Shown here one piece after another: positions 62,718-64,000 of a stretch of 64,000 nucleotides of DNA. The notes beneath the pieces are model-generated. The model was not told where the DNA came from and did no database searches. It saw only the letters and a program-made list of their open reading frames with translations. The stretch is from Verrucomicrobiaceae bacterium (lineage in GTDB: Bacteria > Verrucomicrobiota > Verrucomicrobiia > Verrucomicrobiales > Akkermansiaceae), in contig JAIXWR010000015.1 of the NCBI GenBank assembly GCA_027491155.1, positions 62,001-126,000 of the forward strand. Reading direction: 5' to 3'. The translations under genes and the position numbers were made by a program. The first letter of the stretch is position 1; every line of letters begins with the position of its first letter.

Positions 62718-64000
62718 TCAGGGATCGCCGAGTTGTTTCAGCAGCTCGCGCACGGCGGTTTCTAGCTGCTCGTCGCGGCCCTCCTCGATGGCGTCGGGCT
62801 GGTTGCGGACGACGATGTCGGGCACGTCCTCGGTGTTTTCGTAATAACTTCCGTCCGGTGACTTGCGACCGATCTCCGGGATGCCGTAGGTGAAGCGGCC
62901 GCCGGGGAGCAGGTCCACCCACCACACGGAGGTGCCGGTGCCGGGGACCGCTTCGCCGACAAAGGTCCCGAGCTTCTCATTCTTGTAGAGGTGCGGGAAA
63001 ATGCTGCCGTCGGAGTAGCTGAAGGAATTTGCGATGAGGATGTTGGGTCGGCTCCAGCGGTTCGACGGGATATCGGCAAGCTTGTTGCCATCGCGACCGA
63101 CCGCGATGCCGGCGGACGTCGCGGAGAGATCGGCGATCAGGCGGTCGGCGAGGTGGCCGCCGGGATTGAAGCGGACGTCAACCACCAGCGCCTCGCGGTC
63201 GGCATACTTGCCAAAGGCCTGGCTGTAGAACTTCTGGTAGCTCTCCGTGAACATCATCTTGATGTGGACATAGCCGATGCGGCCTTCGGAAAGGCGATCG
63301 GTGAGGATCTCGCGCTGGCGGACCCAGCGGTCGTAGGCTTGATCGAAGCTATCCTTCAACGGTTGGGGCGTGACGATTTCCTCCACGGCGGCCCCGCCGT
63401 CCGCGGGGCGGATCGAGAGGCGGACGGGCTGGCCGGCGCGTCGGTTCAGGTGGGCGTGGATGTCCTCGTCGGCGGCGATTTCCCGACCGTCCACCGCGAG
63501 CACCACGGCACCGGGGCGGAGGCGGCTGCCGGCGCGTCCGGCGGGGCCGGTCTCGAGGTAGTCGGCGATTTTCATGCCGGGGCCGGCGTGGTCGTGGTCG
63601 TAGTAGAGCCCGAGCGACGCGGTCACGTCGCCACCCGTCACCGGTGAATGATAACCGGCCCCCATGTGGGAGGCATTCAGCTCGCCCGCCATCTCGCTGA
63701 GCAGCTCGGCGAGATCCTCGCCGCGGTGGATCGACGGCAGGTGCCGCGCGTAGGCCTTGCCGTAGAAGTCCCAGTCCACGCCGCCCATGTCGGCGCGGTA
63801 GAACTTCTGCGCGGTCATGCGGTGGGCGTGCTCGAAGAGCCACTTCATCTCGCCGCGGAGGTCGTAGGCGATTTCGGCCGTGAAGGGGATGGTCGTGGCT
63901 TTGCCATCGACGAGGTTGATTCGTTCGATTCCGGCTTCGCCGAAGAAGTGCAGGTTGCCCGCGGCATCGGCGGCGAAGGAGCCGACGGCAGGGGGGGACT
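62718..64000 (-). CDS. Tricorn-like S41 protease, N-terminus beyond the window
   Basis: The open frame runs without a stop to the window edge: upstream of the ATG at 63848 the same frame reads GNLHFFGEAGIERINLVDG and FTAEIAYDLRGE, typical of the end of a beta-propeller domain. Within the window are the C1-like helical region (MKWLFEHAHRMTAQKFYRADM), a PDZ domain (SRLRPGAVVLAVDGREIAADED) and the S41 catalytic domain (ALVVDVRFNPGGHLADRL; ANSFSYSDGSIFPHLYKNEK with the likely catalytic Ser). This matches tricorn-type proteases, whose order is propeller-C1-PDZ-C2. The protein is exported in relatives; the signal peptide would be outside the window. Confidence 0.9.
   Translation of the reverse strand, partial: SPPAVGSFAADAAGNLHFFGEAGIERINLVDGKATTIPFTAEIAYDLRGEMKWLFEHAHRMTAQKFYRADMGGVDWDFYGKAYARHLPSIHRGEDLAELLSEMAGELNASHMGAGYHSPVTGGDVTASLGLYYDHDHAGPGMKIADYLETGPAGRAGSRLRPGAVVLAVDGREIAADEDIHAHLNRRAGQPVRLSIRPADGGAAVEEIVTPQPLKDSFDQAYDRWVRQREILTDRLSEGRIGYVHIKMMFTESYQKFYSQAFGKYADREALVVDVRFNPGGHLADRLIADLSATSAGIAVGRDGNKLADIPSNRWSRPNILIANSFSYSDGSIFPHLYKNEKLGTFVGEAVPGTGTSVWWVDLLPGGRFTYGIPEIGRKSPDGSYYENTEDVPDIVVRNQPDAIEEGRDEQLETAVRELLKQLGDP

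Noticed and set aside
60691-62925. 744-codon minus-strand frame spanning the lipoprotein and S10 peptidase
   Set aside because: Only its last 174 codons form a credible lipoprotein with its own signal sequence; the rest is an Arg/Pro/His-rich out-of-frame reading of the S10 gene.
1-64000. tRNA, rRNA, riboswitch or CRISPR loci
   Set aside because: No cloverleaf-like conserved arms, rRNA core sequences, known riboswitch consensus or evenly spaced repeats were recognised on either strand.

Overview
The window looks like a piece of a high-GC chromosome from a Verrucomicrobia-type bacterium (Luteolibacter or Verrucomicrobium relatives fit best). This is inferred from the mix of secreted sulfatases, DUF1254 proteins, very large autotransporter-associated-strand proteins, GntR/LacI hybrid regulators and many lipoproteins. 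No rRNA, tRNA, CRISPR array, transposase or integrase was seen, so the taxonomic call rests on gene content only.

Layout. (1) 1-26443, all on the plus strand: two tandem arylsulfatases (the first cut by the window edge), two DUF1254-type proteins, a membrane kinase/FixJ-type regulator pair, a beta-propeller-like protein, two outer-membrane barrel-like proteins, a DUF3313-like lipoprotein, a DUF4105 protein plus a decayed tail of a second one, a lipoprotein esterase, two large MscS channels and a lipoprotein amidohydrolase. Nearly all are exported or membrane-bound, and several occur as paralogue pairs. It reads as an envelope-centred set whose substrate cannot be named. (2) 26472-31670, minus strand: a 1082-residue GH29-like fucosidase, an unrecognised exported protein and a threonine aldolase. 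(3) 33184-40526: an L-fucose-type locus. A sugar ABC importer and L-fucose isomerase run leftwards; an AraC regulator and a class II (fuculose-phosphate-type) aldolase run rightwards from a shared promoter region. (4) 40527-51433: a zone with two apparent insertions. A 403-bp insert carries one small membrane-protein gene and is bounded by perfect 30-bp direct repeats of the aldolase gene's 3' end. An insert of about 8.95 kb carries a GntR/LacI-type regulator and a 2504-residue surface protein, and is bounded by 34-bp direct repeats (33 identical) of the serine dehydratase gene's 3' end. (5) 51400-64000: serine dehydratase, another large secreted protein followed by the clearest intrinsic terminator of the window, a polysaccharide-lyase-like protein, then a leftward run of phosphodiesterase, FG-GAP-like protein, CPBP membrane protease, lipoprotein, S10 peptidase and a tricorn-like S41 protease that leaves the window.

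How it may work together. The sulfatases, GH29 enzyme, lyase-like protein and fucose importer, isomerase and aldolase are consistent with scavenging sulfated or fucosylated polysaccharides, but L-fuculokinase is absent from the window and the sulfatase substrates are unknown.

The most interesting signal is the pair of insertions, each bounded by a copy of the last 30-34 coding bases, including the stop codon, of a neighbouring gene. This is the footprint expected from site-specific integration into gene 3' ends, yet no recombinase gene is present on either insert.
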